Source: Asanoa siamensis
Lineage (GTDB): Bacteria > Actinomycetota > Actinomycetes > Mycobacteriales > Micromonosporaceae
Length of the DNA: 64,000 bases
Assembly (NCBI RefSeq): GCF_016862555.1
Contig: NZ_BONE01000032.1
Span: 1-64,000, forward strand
Direction of reading: 5' to 3'
A program made the position numbers and the translations under genes. A model generated the notes under the pieces. That model was not told the DNA's origin. It saw nothing but the letters and a program-made list of their open reading frames with translations, and made no database searches. Shown here in pieces: positions 16,774 through 25,577 of this stretch. Every line of letters begins with the position of its first letter. The first letter of the stretch is position 1.

Positions 16774-17196
16774 ATGCGCTTCATGCTGATGCTCAAGGGT
16801 GACCCGCCGCCCGGTGCGATGCCGCCGCCGGACCTGGTGCAGGCGATGCACGAGTACGACGTCGCGCTCGAGAAGGCGGGCGTCCTGCTCGCCGCGGAGG
16901 GGCTCTACGACAGCTCGCAGGGCGCCCGGGTGATCTACGCCAGGGGCTCCCGGACGGTCGTCGACGGCCCGTTCACCGAGGCGAAGGAGCTGGTCGCCGG
17001 CTTCTATCTCATCGACGTCAAGTCGCCGGAAGAGGCGATCGAGTGGGCTCGTCGCTGCCCGGTCGACCGCGCGATCCCGCCGGGCGCCGACTGGGAGGCG
17101 GTCGTCGAGGTGCGCCGCGTGGCCGAGCCGATCGACATCCCGACGATCAACGAGGAGCAGCGGGCCCAGGCCGAGAAATACCACCTGGGTCGCTAG
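16774..17196 (+). CDS. YCII-related DGPF-domain protein
   Basis: A 140-residue YCII-like protein with the diagnostic 'VVDGPFTEAKELVAGFYLID'. DGPF proteins are small ferredoxin-like alpha/beta proteins of unknown activity, very often encoded beside ECF42-type sigma factors and under their control. The ATG at 16774 follows AGGAGA by six bases. It converges on, and overlaps by 50 bases, the sigma gene. An upstream in-frame GTG exists but lies before the ribosome site. Confidence 0.88.
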   Translation: MRFMLMLKGDPPPGAMPPPDLVQAMHEYDVALEKAGVLLAAEGLYDSSQGARVIYARGSRTVVDGPFTEAKELVAGFYLIDVKSPEEAIEWARRCPVDRAIPPGADWEAVVEVRRVAEPIDIPTINEEQRAQAEKYHLGR

Positions 17197-18418
17197 CGCG
17201 GTCCTGCAGGAGCGCCCGTTCGCGGGCGTTGTCGGTCAGCGACGCGGCCCGGGTGAACTCCGCCCGGGCCTCGTCCGCCCGCCCGAGCTTCGCCAGCAGA
17301 TCGCCGCGGACGGCCGGCAGCAGGTGGTAGGTCGGCAGCAGCCTTTCGGCGACGATGGCGTCGACCAGGGCGAGGCCGGCTTCCGGCCCGTCGGCCATGC
17401 CGACCGCGACGGCCCGGTTGAGCTCGACGACGGCCGAGCGGGCCAGCGGGGCGAGCGCGTCGTAGAGCGCGGCGATCCGCTTCCAGTCGGTGTCCTCGTT
17501 GGTCCGGGCCCGGGCGTGGCAGGCGGCGATGGCGGCCTGCAGGGCGTACGGGCCGGGTTGGCCGACCACCCTGTCGAGCGCCGCCAGGCCGCGGCGGATC
17601 AGCAGCGGGTCCCAGTGGGTGCGGTCCTGGTCGAGCAGGCGGACCACCACGCCGTCGGCCGCGACGCGGGCGCGCAACCGGGACGCCTGCAGCTCCATCA
17701 GCGCGACCAGACCGTGCACCTCGGACTCGTCGGGCATCAGGCCGGCCAGGATCCGGCCGAGCCGCAGCGCGTCGTGGCACAGGTCGGGGCGTACCCAGTC
17801 GTCGCCGGCGGTCGCCGTGTAGCCCTCGTTGAAGATCAGATAGAGCACCTCGAGTACGGAGGCCAGCCGCGCGGGCCGCTCGTCCGGCTCGGGCACCTCG
17901 AACGGCACACCGGCGTCGGCCAGCGTCCGTTTGGCGCGGACGATGCGCTGCGCGACGGTCGGCTCGGCGACCAGGAACGCCCGCGCGATCTCGGCCGTGG
18001 TCAGCCCGCCGATCAGCCGCAGCGTCAGGGCGACCCGGGCCTCGGGGGCGAGCACCGGGTGACAGGCCACGAAGACCAGCCGGAGCAGGTCGTCCTCGAT
18101 CCGGTCGGGCTCGAGGTCGTCCTCCACGGCGTCGGGGAGCGCGCGGCCGATCTCGTGCAGCTTCCGCGCGTACCGCTCGTTGCGCCGGACCAGGTCGACG
18201 GCGCGCCGCTTGGCGACGGCCATCAGCCACGCGCCGGGGTTGCGCGGGATCCCCTCGGCCGGCCACTGCTCGAGCGCCGCCACCAGCGCGTCCTGCGCGA
18301 GCTCCTCGGCGACGCCGACGTCGCGCATCATCCCCGCGAGGCCGGCGATCAGCCGCGGCGACTCGATCCGCCAGACCGCCTCGACGGCCCGGCCCACGTC
18401 GTTCTCCGTGCTCGGCAC
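17147..18418 (-). CDS. ECF42-like RNA polymerase sigma factor with C-terminal TPR-like domain
   Basis: A 423-residue ECF sigma factor. Sigma2 holds 'AEELAQDALVAALEQWP' and 'NPGAWLMAVAKRRAVDLVRR' near residues 40-90; sigma4 reads 'LTTAEIARAFLVAEPTVAQR'. The remaining ~200 residues form the helical TPR-like extension typical of this group ('YLIFNEGYTAT', 'ELNRAVAVGMADGPEAGL'). No anti-sigma gene is adjacent; in this group the C-terminal domain is thought to control activity. The GTG at 18418 is the start best matching homology. The convergent DGPF gene has a candidate promoter of the matching type. Confidence 0.9.
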   Translation of the reverse strand: MPSTENDVGRAVEAVWRIESPRLIAGLAGMMRDVGVAEELAQDALVAALEQWPAEGIPRNPGAWLMAVAKRRAVDLVRRNERYARKLHEIGRALPDAVEDDLEPDRIEDDLLRLVFVACHPVLAPEARVALTLRLIGGLTTAEIARAFLVAEPTVAQRIVRAKRTLADAGVPFEVPEPDERPARLASVLEVLYLIFNEGYTATAGDDWVRPDLCHDALRLGRILAGLMPDESEVHGLVALMELQASRLRARVAADGVVVRLLDQDRTHWDPLLIRRGLAALDRVVGQPGPYALQAAIAACHARARTNEDTDWKRIAALYDALAPLARSAVVELNRAVAVGMADGPEAGLALVDAIVAERLLPTYHLLPAVRGDLLAKLGRADEARAEFTRAASLTDNARERALLQDRASDPGGISRPGPAAPR

Positions 18419-18454
18419 ACGGACGAACCTACCGCGTGGTGTTATTGCACAACT

Positions 18455-18928
18455 ATGGCAACAGCAGCGAGGATGCAACACGTGACGATCGTGGAGGTGG
18501 TGCTGCTCTCGGCCGATCGGGGCATGCTGCGGCATCGCACCGTGCGCGCTCCGCTCCCGTCCGGGCCGCACCCCGACGACCTGGCGTTGCACCTGTCGGG
18601 CCTGACGCTGTGCACGCCGGGCGCGACGCTGCACTCGACGAGTTGGCGGTTCGTCGACCGGGCGGTGGTGCTGACCTATGCCGCGCTGCCGGATCCGTCG
18701 CCTTCGGACACCGAGCCCCTGGCACCCGACCGCATGGTCATCGGCGGCGCGGCGCTCGCGCCGTCGCCACCGCACGTCGACGCCGACGCGGTCGCGGCCC
18801 ACGCGGCCCGGCACCTCGCGCTGCTGGCCACCACCGACCCGGTCGTCGCCGCCGCGGCCGCGGCACAGCCGGAACTGTGGGACCTGCTGGCCAAGCTCCC
18901 CGCGGGCCTCGCGGGCGCTCTACGCTAG
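18455..18928 (+). CDS. Conserved hypothetical protein
   Basis: A 157-residue protein without a recognised domain. The first ~60 residues are mixed alpha/beta with 'SGLTLCTPGATLHSTSWRFV', and 'LTYAALPDP' follows. The C-terminal ~50 residues are alanine-rich and helical. Codon third positions are strongly G/C, supporting real coding. The start is uncertain: ATG 18455 or ATG 18473, neither with a clear ribosome site. It is divergent from the sigma factor, 36 bases away, so the two may share a control region. Confidence 0.6.
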   Translation: MATAARMQHVTIVEVVLLSADRGMLRHRTVRAPLPSGPHPDDLALHLSGLTLCTPGATLHSTSWRFVDRAVVLTYAALPDPSPSDTEPLAPDRMVIGGAALAPSPPHVDADAVAAHAARHLALLATTDPVVAAAAAAQPELWDLLAKLPAGLAGALR

Positions 18929-19060
18929 ATCGGACATCGACGGGCGCAAGCCGGTTCCCGACATTGTGCGCAGCCATACACCAACGAACGGAATATGGCT
19001 TATTGGTATAACCTGCTTGGCAAATCGATGGTCACCACAGGCATCGGGCCGCAGATACTA

Positions 19061-19074
19061 CACAATGTATTGTG
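19061..19074. promoter_or_regulatory. Inverted repeat upstream of first GntR gene
   Basis: CACAATGTATTGTG has 6-base perfect arms (CACAAT/ATTGTG) around two bases and lies 30 bases before the GntR start. It stands in a short AT-richer stretch (18950-19075) that must hold the promoter. An autoregulatory operator is likely. Confidence 0.5.
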
Positions 19075-19103
19075 CCTGATGCCTTCACTCGAAGGAGCAG
19101 GTC

Positions 19104-19769
19104 GTGGAGGCGCAGCTCATCCCCGGTGAACGGCGCACCGCTCACCAGATGGTGCGCGACTCCCTGCGCGGGGCGATCCTCGACGGCACGCTGCCCGCGG
19201 GTTCCCGACTCGTCCAGGCCGACATCGCCGCGCGGCTGCGGGTCAGCACGACGCCGGTCCGCGAGGCGCTGCGCGACCTGGCGTCGGAGGGCCTGATCCG
19301 CCTCGACGCCCACCGCGGCGCGGTGGTCCGGGAGACGAGCCTGACCGAGGTCCGCGAGATCTACCTGATCCGCCGGCTCCTCGAGCCCGAGGCGGTCCGG
19401 CTGGCCGCGGCCGAGATGAGCCCCGAGGTGCTGTCGGCGCTGGAGCGGCTGCACGCCGACCTCGAGGACGTCCGCGATCCCGGGCGCTGGGTCGCCCTGA
19501 GCCGCGAGTTCCACCGCCTGCTCAACAGCGCGGCCGGCCTCGACCGCCTCGCCGAGATCCTCAACCACCTCGACGACAACGCGGCGGCCTACGCCACCGT
19601 GACCGCCGACGCCGGGCATCGCGAGCAGGGCAACCGCTACCGGCAGCGCCTGCTCGAAGCGTGCCGCGACGGCGACGGCGAGAGCGCCGCCAAGCTCGTC
19701 ACCGAGCACCTGCAGCAGACCCTGACCATGATGGAACGGTCGGTGCCGCACCCGCGCCTTAATACATAA
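19104..19769 (+). CDS. GntR-family regulator, FadR/FCD subfamily (copy 1)
   Basis: A 221-residue regulator. Winged helix at residues ~12-75 with 'RLRVSTTPVREALRDLASEG', then a helical FCD effector domain with acidic and His residues that bind metal or carboxylates in this subfamily ('REIYLIRRLLEPEAVRLA', 'SREFHRLL'). The GTG at 19104 follows AAGGAG. It is followed by a clear paralogue of the same length. FCD members usually sense organic acids; no target operon is adjacent apart from the pair itself. Confidence 0.9.
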   Translation: MEAQLIPGERRTAHQMVRDSLRGAILDGTLPAGSRLVQADIAARLRVSTTPVREALRDLASEGLIRLDAHRGAVVRETSLTEVREIYLIRRLLEPEAVRLAAAEMSPEVLSALERLHADLEDVRDPGRWVALSREFHRLLNSAAGLDRLAEILNHLDDNAAAYATVTADAGHREQGNRYRQRLLEACRDGDGESAAKLVTEHLQQTLTMMERSVPHPRLNT

Positions 19770-19771
19770 TC

Positions 19772-19801
19772 GACCCTGCAATCTGCATTAGTTGTAGGGT
19801 C
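19772..19801. promoter_or_regulatory. Inverted repeat upstream of second GntR gene
   Basis: GACCCTGCAA (19772-19781) and TTGTAGGGTC (19792-19801) are complementary at 9 of 10 positions around a 10-base spacer. The repeat ends six bases before the GTG start, so it could be an operator or a leader hairpin hiding the ribosome site. It differs from the palindrome before copy 1. Confidence 0.5.
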
Positions 19802-19807
19802 TGCGGT

Positions 19808-20473
19808 GTGCTCGATGGGCTGGACCTCGCGACGCTCGCGCCCGCGCCACAGCGGCGGACCGCGCACGAGCTGGTCCGCGACACCCTACGCCGGGCGATC
19901 TTCAGCGGCCTGCTGACCGGCGGCACCCATCTCGGCCAGGCCGACATCGCCACCCAGCTGGCCGTCAGCACGACGCCGGTCCGCGAGGCTTTGCGCGACC
20001 TGGCGGCCGACGGCCTGATCCGGATCGACCCGCACCGCGGCGCGGTCGTGCACGACCTGGACCACGACGACCTGCGCGAGATCTACGAGATCCGGTCGGC
20101 CCTGGAACCGCTCGCCGTGCGGCGCGCGGCCCGGCACATCACGGCCGACGAACTGGCCGCGGCCGGCGACCTGCTGGACCAGCTGGGCCGGGAGACGGAC
20201 CCGGCCGCCTGGTTGGAGCTGAACTGGGAGTTCCACGCTCTGCTCGGTCGGGCGTCGCGCTCACCGCGCCTCTTCTCTCTGGTCACGAACGCACAGGGCA
20301 GCACCGCCCGGTACGTCGGCGAGTCGATGAAAGCCCACCCCGACCGCCTGCCCGAGGCCACCGCCGAACACCGCGCCCTGGTCGACGCGCTCGCCGGCCG
20401 TGACCCCGACACAGCCGCCAAGCTGGTCACCGCCCACCTCCAACACACGCTCGAACTGCTCCTCACGACCTGA
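19808..20473 (+). CDS. GntR-family regulator, FadR/FCD subfamily (copy 2)
   Basis: A 221-residue paralogue of the preceding regulator. Both have '(A/L)VSTTPVREALRDLA' followed by 'GLIR(L/I)D(A/P)HRGAVV'. FCD residues are similar ('REIYEIRSALEPLAVRRAA', 'NWEFHALL'). The GTG at 19808 has only a weak GTAGGG upstream, partly within the inverted repeat. Gene order and equal length point to tandem duplication, with enough divergence for different ligands. Its 3' end converges on kdpC across a 70-bp palindromic repeat. Confidence 0.9.
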   Translation: MLDGLDLATLAPAPQRRTAHELVRDTLRRAIFSGLLTGGTHLGQADIATQLAVSTTPVREALRDLAADGLIRIDPHRGAVVHDLDHDDLREIYEIRSALEPLAVRRAARHITADELAAAGDLLDQLGRETDPAAWLELNWEFHALLGRASRSPRLFSLVTNAQGSTARYVGESMKAHPDRLPEATAEHRALVDALAGRDPDTAAKLVTAHLQHTLELLLTT

Positions 20474-20530
20474 CGACACCGCGCAGCGGGCCCGCGCCGG
20501 CGCCGCCCGGCGACGACCCAGGTCCGCGAG

Positions 20531-20600
20531 GCTTTGCTCTGCTTCCATATACGCACCGCAGGTCAGAGGGGGTGGTGCGGATATGGGTGCAGAGCAAAGC
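20531..20600. repeat. 70-bp palindromic intergenic repeat, copy A
   Basis: Arms of 27 bases (20531-20557 and 20574-20600; outer end GCTTTGCTCTGC, inner end CGCACC) pair with three mismatches around a 16-base loop. A near-identical element lies at 60573-60642, with the loop differing at one base. Here it sits between convergent GntR and kdpC genes, so it may act as a terminator. The conserved arms and loop suggest a dispersed element rather than an ordinary terminator. Confidence 0.85.
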
Positions 20601-20616
20601 GTCCCGAACACCGCCC

Positions 20617-21474
20617 TCACCGCACCGGGAACTCGTCGTCGAGGGCCAGGTTCAGGCGGACCACGTTGACCCGCTTGCCGCCCATGAAGCCCACCGACCG
20701 GCCGGCGGTGTTGTCGTCGACCAGCCGCTGGATCGCCGCCTCGGTCGCGCCGCGCTCCCGGGCCACCCGGGGCAGTTGCAACGCCGCGTACGCCGGGGTG
20801 ATGTGCGGGTCCAGGCCCGAGCCGCTGGCCGTCACGGCGTCCGGCGGGACCGCCGGGTTCGCCGGCGCGTCGCCGCGGACCGGGGTCAGCACGCCGCCGC
20901 TGTAGTCCTCGCCCGGCACCGCGTTCTCCACCCGTACGCCCTCGAACGACTCGACGAACGGCGTCGCCGGCGCCGGCTGGTTGACGCTCACCGCCCGCGT
21001 CGCCGGTCCCGTCAGGCCGTCCCGGCGGAAGACCCGCAGCACCGCGCCGACCCCGTCCGCCGTGCAGAACGGGCGGCGGCCGTCGACCCCGTTCAACGCG
21101 CCCACCGCCAGGCTGCGGGCACAGACCTGGGTGAGCAAGCTCGGGGAGCCGTCCGTGTCCTCGACGCTCTCCGGACCCAGGTTGCTGGCCCCGCTCGCGG
21201 TGGGGTCGTAGCCGTCGCCGGCCGCGGACGGCCGCGACTGGAAGTAGCGCGGGATGCCGTTGCCGTCCGCGTCGACGAAGCTCTGGCCGATCAGGCTGCT
21301 GCCGACGTCGCGGCCCCCGGAGGAGAGCAGGGACCCGGACGCCCGGTGGTGCAGGCCGGGGAGCAGGCCGATGCCGACGAGCAGCAACGGGTACGCGATG
21401 CCGAGCAGGACGGTGAACACCAGCACCGCGCGGAAGGCGGCGAGGTGCTGGCCGAGCCAGTTGGGTAGGCGCAT
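20617..21474 (-). CDS. kdpC: Potassium-transporting ATPase subunit C
   Basis: KdpC, the single-span accessory subunit that stabilises the KdpFABC complex. There is one N-terminal membrane helix ('AVLVFTVLLGIAYPLLLVGI'), then an extracytoplasmic domain with family motifs 'GSSLIGQSF', 'YFQSRPSAAG', 'VTASGSGLDPHI' and 'AALQLPRVARERG'. At 285 residues it is well above the ~190 of E. coli KdpC; the extra ~85 residues lie between the 'GASNLGP' and 'GVRVENAVPGEDY' regions and include two Cys. The ATG at 21474 overlaps the kdpB stop by one base. Confidence 0.93.
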   Translation of the reverse strand: MRLPNWLGQHLAAFRAVLVFTVLLGIAYPLLLVGIGLLPGLHHRASGSLLSSGGRDVGSSLIGQSFVDADGNGIPRYFQSRPSAAGDGYDPTASGASNLGPESVEDTDGSPSLLTQVCARSLAVGALNGVDGRRPFCTADGVGAVLRVFRRDGLTGPATRAVSVNQPAPATPFVESFEGVRVENAVPGEDYSGGVLTPVRGDAPANPAVPPDAVTASGSGLDPHITPAYAALQLPRVARERGATEAAIQRLVDDNTAGRSVGFMGGKRVNVVRLNLALDDEFPVR

Positions 21475-23618
21475 CAGGAGATCCCCGGAATCCACTGCAC
21501 GATGGCGATGTCCAGCACCTTGATGCCGGCGAACGGGGCCGCGATGCCGCCCAGGCCGTACACGAGGAGGTTGCGGCTCAGCAGTGCCGACGCGCTGCTG
21601 GGGCGGTAGCGGACCCCGCGCAGCGCCAGCGGGATCAGCACGACGATGATCAGCGCGTTGAAGATGATCGCCGACGTGATGGCCGACGCCGGCGAGCTCA
21701 GCCGCATGATGTTGAGGCCGTCGAGGCTCGGGTAGACCGCGGCGAACATGGCGGGGATGATCGCGAAGTACTTCGCGATGTCGTTGGCGATCGAGAACGT
21801 CGTCAGGGCGCCGCGGGTGATCAGCAACTGCTTGCCGATCTCGACGATCTCGATCAGCTTCGTCGGGTCCGAGTCGAGGTCGACCATGTTGCCGGCTTCC
21901 TTGGCCGCCGACGTGCCCGTGTTCATCGAGACGCCGACGTCCGCCTGCGCCAGCGCGGGCGCGTCGTTGGTGCCGTCGCCGGTCATCGCGACCAGCCGCC
22001 CGCCCTCCTGCTCGCGGCGGATCAGCGCCAGCTTGTCCTCGGGCTTCGCCTCCGCGAGGAAGTCGTCGACGCCCGCCTCCTCCGCGATCGCGCGCGCGGT
22101 CAGCGGGTTGTCGCCCGTGATCATGATGGTCCGGATGCCCATCCGGCGCATCGCGTCGAACCGCTCGCGCATGCCGGCCTTGACGACGTCCTTGAGCTGG
22201 ACGACGCCGAGCGCGCGGGCGGGCTGGTCCGCGACGTGCTCGGCGACCACCAGCGGGGTGCCGCCCGTCGCGGAGATGCCGTCGACGACCCCGCCGACCT
22301 CCGTGGTCGGATGCCCGCCGTTCTCCCGGACCCAGCGCATCACCGCGGCCGCCGCGCCCTTGCGGATCCGCCGGGCCGGCTGCCCGCCGCCCGCGGCGAT
22401 GTCCACGCCGGACATCCGGGTCTCGGCGCTGAACGGCACGAACTCGGCGTTCGGGATCACCCCCTCCTCGCGGGCGCGCAGGCCGTGCTCGTTCTTCGCG
22501 AGCACCACGATCGACCGACCCTCCGGGGTCTGGTCGGCCAGGCTGGACAGCTGCGCCGCGTCCGCGAGCTCTCCGGCCGGCACACCGCTGACCGGCAGGA
22601 ACTCGGTCGCCTGACGGTTGCCCAGGGTGATCGTGCCGGTCTTGTCGAGCAGCAGCGTGTTGACGTCGCCGGCCGCCTCGACCGCGCGGCCGGAGATGGC
22701 CAGCACGTTGCGCTGCACGAGCCGATCGATGCCGGCGATGCCGATGGCGGAGAGCAGCGCGCCGATCGTCGTCGGGATCAGCGCGACCAGCAGGGAGACC
22801 AGCACGATCCCGGTGACGCCGTCGGCGTTGATGATCTGCGTGTTCGGCGCCGCGCCCTGGAAGGCCTTCGAGAAGATGGCGACCGGCTGGAGCGTCACGA
22901 CGGCCAGCAGGAAGATGACGGTCAGCGCGGCCAGCAGGATGTTGAGCGCGATCTCGTTGGGCGTCTTCTGCCTGCTCGCGCCCTCGACAAGGGCGATCAT
23001 CCGGTCGACGAAGCTCTCGCCCGGCTTCTGGGTGATCTTGACGATGATCCGGTCGCTCAGGACGCGCGTGCCGCCCGTGACGGCGCTGCGGTCGCCGCCG
23101 GACTCCCGGATGACCGGCGCCGACTCCCCGGTGATCGCCGACTCGTCGACGCTCGCCACACCCTCGACCACGTCGCCGTCGCCGGGGATGACCTGCCCGG
23201 CCTCCACGACCACGACGTCGTTCTGCCTCAGCGTGAGGGCGTCCACCGTCTCCTCGCGCGGCGAGGCCTGGCCGGGCTGCCAGTCGACCAGCCGCCGGGC
23301 GACCGTCTCCTGCCGGGCCCGCCGCAGCGTGGCCGCCTGCGCCTTGCCACGCCCCTCCGCGACGGCCTCGGCCAGATTCGCGAAGATCACGGTCAGCCAG
23401 AGCCAGACCGTGATGAGCCAGGCGAAGGTCGACGAGTCCTGGATGGACAGCGCGGTGGTGAACAGCGCACCCAGTTCGACGATGAACATGACGGGGTTGC
23501 GCCAGAGCGTGGCGGGGTTGAGCTTGCGCAGCGCGTCGGGCAACGACGTCCAGAGTTGGCGCGGGTCGAGCAGTCCCCCGCCGATCCGGGTCGGTTGTTC
23601 GATCGCCGCGGTGGTCAT
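21474..23618 (-). CDS. kdpB: Potassium-transporting P-type ATPase subunit B
   Basis: 714-residue P-type ATPase that energises high-affinity K+ uptake. It carries the phosphorylation motif DKTGT (Asp325), the actuator motif 'TGES', the hinge '[17 protein letters not shown]' and about seven membrane helices. The order is kdpF-A-B-C; the gene starts seven bases after kdpA and couples to kdpC by TGATG. Expression is normally induced by K+ limitation through KdpDE, which is not encoded in this window. Confidence 0.96.
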   Translation of the reverse strand: MTTAAIEQPTRIGGGLLDPRQLWTSLPDALRKLNPATLWRNPVMFIVELGALFTTALSIQDSSTFAWLITVWLWLTVIFANLAEAVAEGRGKAQAATLRRARQETVARRLVDWQPGQASPREETVDALTLRQNDVVVVEAGQVIPGDGDVVEGVASVDESAITGESAPVIRESGGDRSAVTGGTRVLSDRIIVKITQKPGESFVDRMIALVEGASRQKTPNEIALNILLAALTVIFLLAVVTLQPVAIFSKAFQGAAPNTQIINADGVTGIVLVSLLVALIPTTIGALLSAIGIAGIDRLVQRNVLAISGRAVEAAGDVNTLLLDKTGTITLGNRQATEFLPVSGVPAGELADAAQLSSLADQTPEGRSIVVLAKNEHGLRAREEGVIPNAEFVPFSAETRMSGVDIAAGGGQPARRIRKGAAAAVMRWVRENGGHPTTEVGGVVDGISATGGTPLVVAEHVADQPARALGVVQLKDVVKAGMRERFDAMRRMGIRTIMITGDNPLTARAIAEEAGVDDFLAEAKPEDKLALIRREQEGGRLVAMTGDGTNDAPALAQADVGVSMNTGTSAAKEAGNMVDLDSDPTKLIEIVEIGKQLLITRGALTTFSIANDIAKYFAIIPAMFAAVYPSLDGLNIMRLSSPASAITSAIIFNALIIVVLIPLALRGVRYRPSSASALLSRNLLVYGLGGIAAPFAGIKVLDIAIVQWIPGIS

Positions 23619-23625
23619 CGCCGCC

Positions 23626-25281
23626 TCACAACCCTTCGGCCAGCGGGCCCAGGGCGAGGGCCGGGAGGAAGGTCAGGGCGACCAGGATGATCACGACGCC
23701 GACCACCATGCCGATGAACAGCGGCCGGTGGGTGGGCAGCGTGCCGGCGGAGGCGGGGACCGGGCGCTGCCGGGCCAGCGAGCCGGCCAGTGCCAGCACG
23801 AAGACCATCGGCAGGAAGCGGCCGATCACCATGCACAGGCCCGTCGCGGTGTCCCACCACTGGTCGTTGACCGTGATCCCGGCGAACGCCGAGCCGTTGT
23901 TGTTGGCCGCCGAGGTGAACGCGTACAGGACCTCGGAGAACCCGTGCGGCCCGACGTTGAGCATGGTCTCCCGGTACTTCGTGGACATCGTCGCGGCCAT
24001 CCCGATCAGCACCGTGACCGGCGTGATCAGGAAGTAGATCGAGGCGAACTTGATCTCGCGGGCGGAGATCTTCTTGCCCAGGTACTCGGGTGTCCGACCG
24101 ACCATCAGCCCCGCCACGAAGACCGTGATCACCGCGAGCATGAGGATCCCGTAGAGGCCGGAACCGACCCCGCCCGGCGCCACCTCGCCGAGCATCATGT
24201 TGACCATCGGGACCATGCCACCCAGAGCCGTGTACGAGTCGAGGAACGAGTTGACCGCCCCCGTCGAGGTGAGCGTCGTCGCCGCGGCGAAGGTGGCCGA
24301 GTCCGAGACCCCGAACCGCACCTCCTTGCCCTCGGTGGCGGCGTGCACCGCGGTGGGCACCGTGCCGTTGTGCAGCAACTCGAACGTGTTGACCAGGATC
24401 ACGCTCGTCACCGCGAGGATGACCATCACGGCCAGGATCGCGTGCCCCTGCCGCTTGTCGCCGACCATCCGCCCGAACACCCGGGGCATCGCGAACGGGA
24501 TCAGCAGGATCAGGAAGATCTCGATCCAGTTCGTCCACGGCGTGGGGTTCTCGAACGGATGCGCGCTGTTGGCGTTGTAGAAGCCGCCGCCGTTCGTACC
24601 CAGTTCCTTGATCACTTCCTGGCTCGCCACCGGTCCGCCCGGGATGTGCTGCGTCCCGCCGGTCAGCGTCGTGACGTCCGTGCCGCCGGACAGGTTCTGC
24701 ACCACCCCGCCCGCGATCAGCACGATCGCCGCGACCACCGAGACCGGCAGCAGCACCCGCAGCGTGATCCGCGTCAGGTCGACCCAGAAATTGCCGAGCG
24801 CCTGGGTGCGGCTGCGGGCGAAGCCCCGGACGAACGCCACCGACACCGCGATGCCGACCGCGGCGGAGACGAAGTTCTGCACGGCCAGCCCGGACATCTG
24901 CACGAGGTGACCGAGCGTGGACTCACCCGCGTACGACTGCCAGTTGGTGTTGGTCACGAAGCTCGCCGCGGTGTTCCAGCCCTGGTGCGGCGACATGCCC
25001 GGGAAGCCCAGCGACAGCGGCAGCTTGCTCTGCAACCGCAGGAAGCCGTAGAGGAAGAGCAGGCTGAGCAGCGAGAACGCGAAGACGCTGCGGGCGTAGA
25101 CGGGCCACGTCTGCTCGCCCGCCGGGTTGACGCCGACCAGCCGGTAGAGGACCCGCTCGACGGCGGAGTGCCGGGTGCCGCTGACCACGCGGAAGATGTA
25201 GTCGCCGAACCAGCGGTAGGCCAGCGCGACGAAGAGCACCAGGGACAGGACGAAGAAGACCCCGGCGATCGTGGTCGACAT
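23626..25281 (-). CDS. kdpA: Potassium-transporting ATPase subunit A
   Basis: 551-residue K+ channel-like subunit related to the SKT superfamily. It has about ten hydrophobic helices and selectivity-filter loops including '[13 protein letters not shown]' and '[20 protein letters not shown]'. Length matches KdpA (about 557). Start ATG 25281 shares a base with the kdpF stop (TGATG). Confidence 0.96.
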   Translation of the reverse strand: MSTTIAGVFFVLSLVLFVALAYRWFGDYIFRVVSGTRHSAVERVLYRLVGVNPAGEQTWPVYARSVFAFSLLSLLFLYGFLRLQSKLPLSLGFPGMSPHQGWNTAASFVTNTNWQSYAGESTLGHLVQMSGLAVQNFVSAAVGIAVSVAFVRGFARSRTQALGNFWVDLTRITLRVLLPVSVVAAIVLIAGGVVQNLSGGTDVTTLTGGTQHIPGGPVASQEVIKELGTNGGGFYNANSAHPFENPTPWTNWIEIFLILLIPFAMPRVFGRMVGDKRQGHAILAVMVILAVTSVILVNTFELLHNGTVPTAVHAATEGKEVRFGVSDSATFAAATTLTSTGAVNSFLDSYTALGGMVPMVNMMLGEVAPGGVGSGLYGILMLAVITVFVAGLMVGRTPEYLGKKISAREIKFASIYFLITPVTVLIGMAATMSTKYRETMLNVGPHGFSEVLYAFTSAANNNGSAFAGITVNDQWWDTATGLCMVIGRFLPMVFVLALAGSLARQRPVPASAGTLPTHRPLFIGMVVGVVIILVALTFLPALALGPLAEGL

Positions 25282-25370
25282 CAGAAGCGTTCCGGGAACA
25301 GCAGCGCCACGACCAGGAAGATCGTCACCAGGAACGCGATGATCAACCCGGCCAGGTTGACCGCGCTCAC
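25281..25370 (-). CDS. kdpF: Potassium-transporting ATPase subunit F
   Basis: A 29-residue single-span peptide: GTG start at 25370, then '[18 protein letters not shown]' and the ending 'ALLFPERF'. KdpF sits in the membrane interface between KdpA and KdpB and stabilises the complex. The length and the 'PERF' ending match known KdpF peptides. Its GTG overlaps the stop of the upstream 27-residue peptide and its TGA overlaps the kdpA start. Confidence 0.88.
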   Translation of the reverse strand: MSAVNLAGLIIAFLVTIFLVVALLFPERF

Positions 25371-25450
25371 AGCCGTTCGACCTGGCGCACGATGATCGCG
25401 AGCACGACGAACAGAGCCACCGAGATCAGGATGTACGCCACGTCGTGCAC
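25367..25450 (-). CDS. 27-residue membrane peptide preceding kdpF
   Basis: GTG at 25450 behind GAGGAG (25457-25462), then one hydrophobic span '[18 protein letters not shown]' and a basic tail 'RQVERL'. The stop overlaps the kdpF start by GTGA, so it is the first cistron of the kdp operon. I recall similar small proteins upstream of kdpF in other actinobacteria, but no function. It could be an extra subunit of the pump or a regulatory leader peptide. Confidence 0.65.
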   Translation of the reverse strand: MHDVAYILISVALFVVLAIIVRQVERL

Positions 25451-25577
25451 AGGGGACTCCTCAGCCGCAAACCGGATGAAAACCTCCTCTCATATGAAAC
25501 CTCCCGGAGAAACCCGGCGCGGCGGTTTGGCGCAATCGCATAGGGTCGGCGGCGGAGTCGTACCTTGGGGAGGGCGA

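Noticed and set aside
25451-25577. c-di-AMP (ydaO-type) riboswitch upstream of kdp
   Set aside because: The region is too short and lacks the conserved motif; only an ordinary intergenic control region is apparent.
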